Source: Granulosicoccus sp045110475
GTDB taxonomy: Bacteria; Pseudomonadota; Gammaproteobacteria; Granulosicoccales; Granulosicoccaceae
DNA: 64,000 nucleotides
NCBI GenBank assembly: GCA_045110475.1
Contig: JBGCGC010000040.1
Span: forward strand, 1 to 64,000
Direction of reading: 5' to 3'
Positions 62,390 to 64,000 of the stretch are shown here, in pieces; the stretch's first letter is position 1, and every line of letters starts with the position of its first letter. Both the position numbers and the translations under genes were made by a program. A model generated the notes under the pieces. That model was not told the origin of the DNA, searched no databases, and saw only the letters and a list, made by a program, of their open reading frames with translations.

Positions 62390-63561
62390 AAACACCTCTG
62401 CCAGGCCCCGGCGAACCACTCGGGCACTTCGTATCGGATGCGCCGTACGATCCGAATGACGTTGAAAGTGATAACGATCTGGCAGGCCCCACTGCCCACG
62501 CATCACAGATGCGCCTGATGTGGTTGTACTTTCGACAGCACAGGCTTGCTTTAGCCTCAGCCATCTTTCTGGTACTGATCTATCTTGGCATTCTGATTGT
62601 CGAATTTCTTGCGCCCTACAATCTTCACACACGCCATACCGAGTTCATCTACGCCCCGCCTGCATCGATTCACCTGTTCCGTGATGGTGAGCTTGTGCGA
62701 CCTTACGTGTACGGGCAGAAGATGACGCTGGATATGAACACACTGAAGCGAAACTATGCCGACGACCCAACCGACATTCAGTCCCTGAGATTTTTCTGCC
62801 GCGGGGATAGTTACAAGTTCTGGAATCTGTTCGAATCTGATGTGCATCTGGTTTGTCCGGCAGAAGGTGGACAGTTTTTTCTGCTTGGTACTGACAGGCT
62901 GGGGCGTGATGTACTGTCGCGCACTATCTATGGTGCGCGTATTTCACTGACCATCGGTATTCTGGGGGTGGCAATGAGCTTTGTGCTCGGCGTTGTCATT
63001 GGTGGGATTGCTGGTTATCGCGGTGGGGTATTTGACATGCTGGTGCAGCGATTGACCGAAGTGTTGCAATCCATTCCGAGTATTCCCTTGTGGATGGCTC
63101 TGGCGACCATCATCCCTCTGACGTGGAGCCCGTTACTGGTCTACATGGGTATTACGGTCATTCTCGGGTTGCTGGACTGGACCGGATTAGCCCGGGCGGT
63201 AAGATCCAAGTTGCTGTCGTTGCGTGAAGAGGACTACGTGGTGGCAGCGCAGTTACTAGGTGCAAAAAGTGGCAGGGTCATTCGTCGCCACTTGATACCC
63301 GGGTTCATGTCGCATCTGATTGCCAGTGCTACCTTGACAGTACCCAGCATGATTCTGGGCGAGACGGCGCTGAGTTTTCTGGGTATCGGTTTACGGCCAC
63401 CCATTACCAGCTGGGGTATCCTTCTGACCGAGGCGCGCAGTATCAATATCATTGCCCTGTATCCGTGGCTGTTGTTTCCGGTTGTGCCGGTTATTCTGGT
63501 GATACTGGCGTTTAATTTTCTTGGCGATGGTTTACGTGATGCTGCCGATCCTTACAAATAA
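62386..63561 (+). CDS. Peptide-type ABC permease 2 (YejE-like)
   Basis: Second channel subunit. A 45-residue hydrophilic N-terminus precedes the first helix; a large periplasmic stretch (about residues 75-160) follows, as in YejE. FLLGTDRLGRDVLSRTIYGAR and the EAA loop LREEDYVVAAQLLGAKSGRVI near 285 are diagnostic of DppC-type subunits. 391 aa, GTG start overlapping the first permease. Completes the importer; 87 bases later a glycosyltransferase begins. Confidence 0.92.
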   Translation: MKTPLPGPGEPLGHFVSDAPYDPNDVESDNDLAGPTAHASQMRLMWLYFRQHRLALASAIFLVLIYLGILIVEFLAPYNLHTRHTEFIYAPPASIHLFRDGELVRPYVYGQKMTLDMNTLKRNYADDPTDIQSLRFFCRGDSYKFWNLFESDVHLVCPAEGGQFFLLGTDRLGRDVLSRTIYGARISLTIGILGVAMSFVLGVVIGGIAGYRGGVFDMLVQRLTEVLQSIPSIPLWMALATIIPLTWSPLLVYMGITVILGLLDWTGLARAVRSKLLSLREEDYVVAAQLLGAKSGRVIRRHLIPGFMSHLIASATLTVPSMILGETALSFLGIGLRPPITSWGILLTEARSINIIALYPWLLFPVVPVILVILAFNFLGDGLRDAADPYK

Positions 63562-63648
63562 AGCACACGATAAGGCTGGTTTTTTCATGGTTGATCCATC
63601 AATTGTGATGAAGTCTGAATATTCAGAAGCAGTATAGGATCTGATACG

Positions 63649-64000
63649 GTGAGTAATTTAGACGGCGCAAGAATTCTGATGTACAGCCACGACACCTTTG
63701 GGCTGGGGCATCTACGCCGGTGCAGAACCATCGCACATTCTCTGGTCGAGAATCATAGTGGTTTGAGTATCCTGATTATCTCTGGCTCGGCAATTGCCGG
63801 TGCCTTTGACTTTCGTGCGCGTGTCGACTTTGTCAAAATTCCAAGCGTTATCAAACTGCGCAACGGCGAATACACCTCGCTTGATCAACACATCGATCTA
63901 AGCGACACCATCAGAATGCGCGAATCGATCATTCGTCATACGGCCGAATCATTCAAGCCGGACGTATTCATCGTTGACAAGGAACCCATGGGTTTGCAAG
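63649..64000 (+). CDS. Glycosyltransferase (COG4671-like), 5' part only
   Basis: Runs off the right edge after 117 codons. GTG start, preceded by GATAC and a weak ribosome site. The opening ILMYSHDTFGLGHLRRCRTIA is characteristic of predicted GT-B glycosyltransferases of the COG4671 type (the same fold as MurG). The frame stays open to the edge: VFIVDKEPMGLQ. It follows the importer operon by 87 bases and restores the glycan theme of 54.5-57.4 kb, so the uptake operon probably lies inside a glycan gene set. Confidence 0.75.
   Translation, partial: MSNLDGARILMYSHDTFGLGHLRRCRTIAHSLVENHSGLSILIISGSAIAGAFDFRARVDFVKIPSVIKLRNGEYTSLDQHIDLSDTIRMRESIIRHTAESFKPDVFIVDKEPMGLQ

Noticed and set aside
1..64000. 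CRISPR array, prophage, integron or transposase
   Set aside because: No regularly spaced repeats, integrase, phage structural gene or transposase frame was found; the only repeats are short palindromes and one 25-nt duplicate.

Overview
The window reads as a continuous stretch of chromosome from a gammaproteobacterium, probably marine and free-living. The evidence is gene content and order: rpsP-rimM-trmD-rplS; a zapB-like gene, zapA, a 6S RNA and the 5-formyl-THF cyclo-ligase in series, divergent from a ygfB-like gene, pepP and ubiH; rpiA divergent from ilvA; pcnB-folK; ycgL; hslR; slt; bolA. TRAP and peptide/opine-type ABC uptake genes and gamma-glutamylation genes fit a heterotroph living on dissolved amines and peptides. 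I see no prophage, integrase, transposase, CRISPR array, rRNA or tRNA. I cannot name the genus from sequence alone.

Layout. (1) 1-5.5 kb: a structured non-coding edge, a lone TRAP solute-binding protein with its own terminator, two REP-like palindromes, then a glutamine-synthetase-like ligase, an aldehyde dehydrogenase and an iron-dependent alcohol dehydrogenase, which together look like a gamma-glutamyl route for an amine or amino-alcohol. (2) 5.7-10.6 kb: an ABC-2 exporter operon whose two permeases each carry a C-terminal peptidase-like domain; one keeps a zinc-metallopeptidase motif (HETTH plus a downstream Glu) and the other has lost it. (3) 10.6-13.1 kb: a membrane diguanylate cyclase with a degenerate EAL domain. 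(4) 13.1-19.5 kb: a long hairpin-rich leader before metH, then the rpsP operon ending in two terminators. (5) 19.6-27.3 kb: htpG behind a heat-shock-like promoter, two small c-type cytochromes, ycgL, hslR, pcnB-folK, a deoxynucleoside kinase and a response regulator. (6) 27.3-37.2 kb: a CHASE2 histidine kinase, rpiA/ilvA, then the 6S RNA neighbourhood and the ubiquinone monooxygenase operon. (7) 37.3-46.1 kb: CLC transporter, MetY-like enzyme plus hydrolase, adk, a methyltransferase, trhO, slt and bolA. (8) 46.1-52.7 kb: envelope genes, namely two lipoprotein esterases flanking a large AsmA-like protein, and a BON lipoprotein. (9) 52.7-64 kb: a phosphoesterase with an unassigned C-terminal region, two glycosyltransferases, a polysaccharide-deacetylase-like protein, a complete Yej-type ABC uptake operon, and the start of a third glycosyltransferase that runs off the right edge.

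The best candidates for something undescribed are the exporter with an active-looking/inactive-looking peptidase pair (5.7-10.6 kb), the hairpin-rich metH leader (13.25-13.55 kb), the gamma-glutamyl amine module (1.5-5.5 kb), and the glycan gene set broken by a peptide-type uptake operon (52.7-64 kb). A 25-nt exact repeat 30 kb apart, one copy forming a hairpin that contains the stop codons of two convergent genes, is a smaller oddity.
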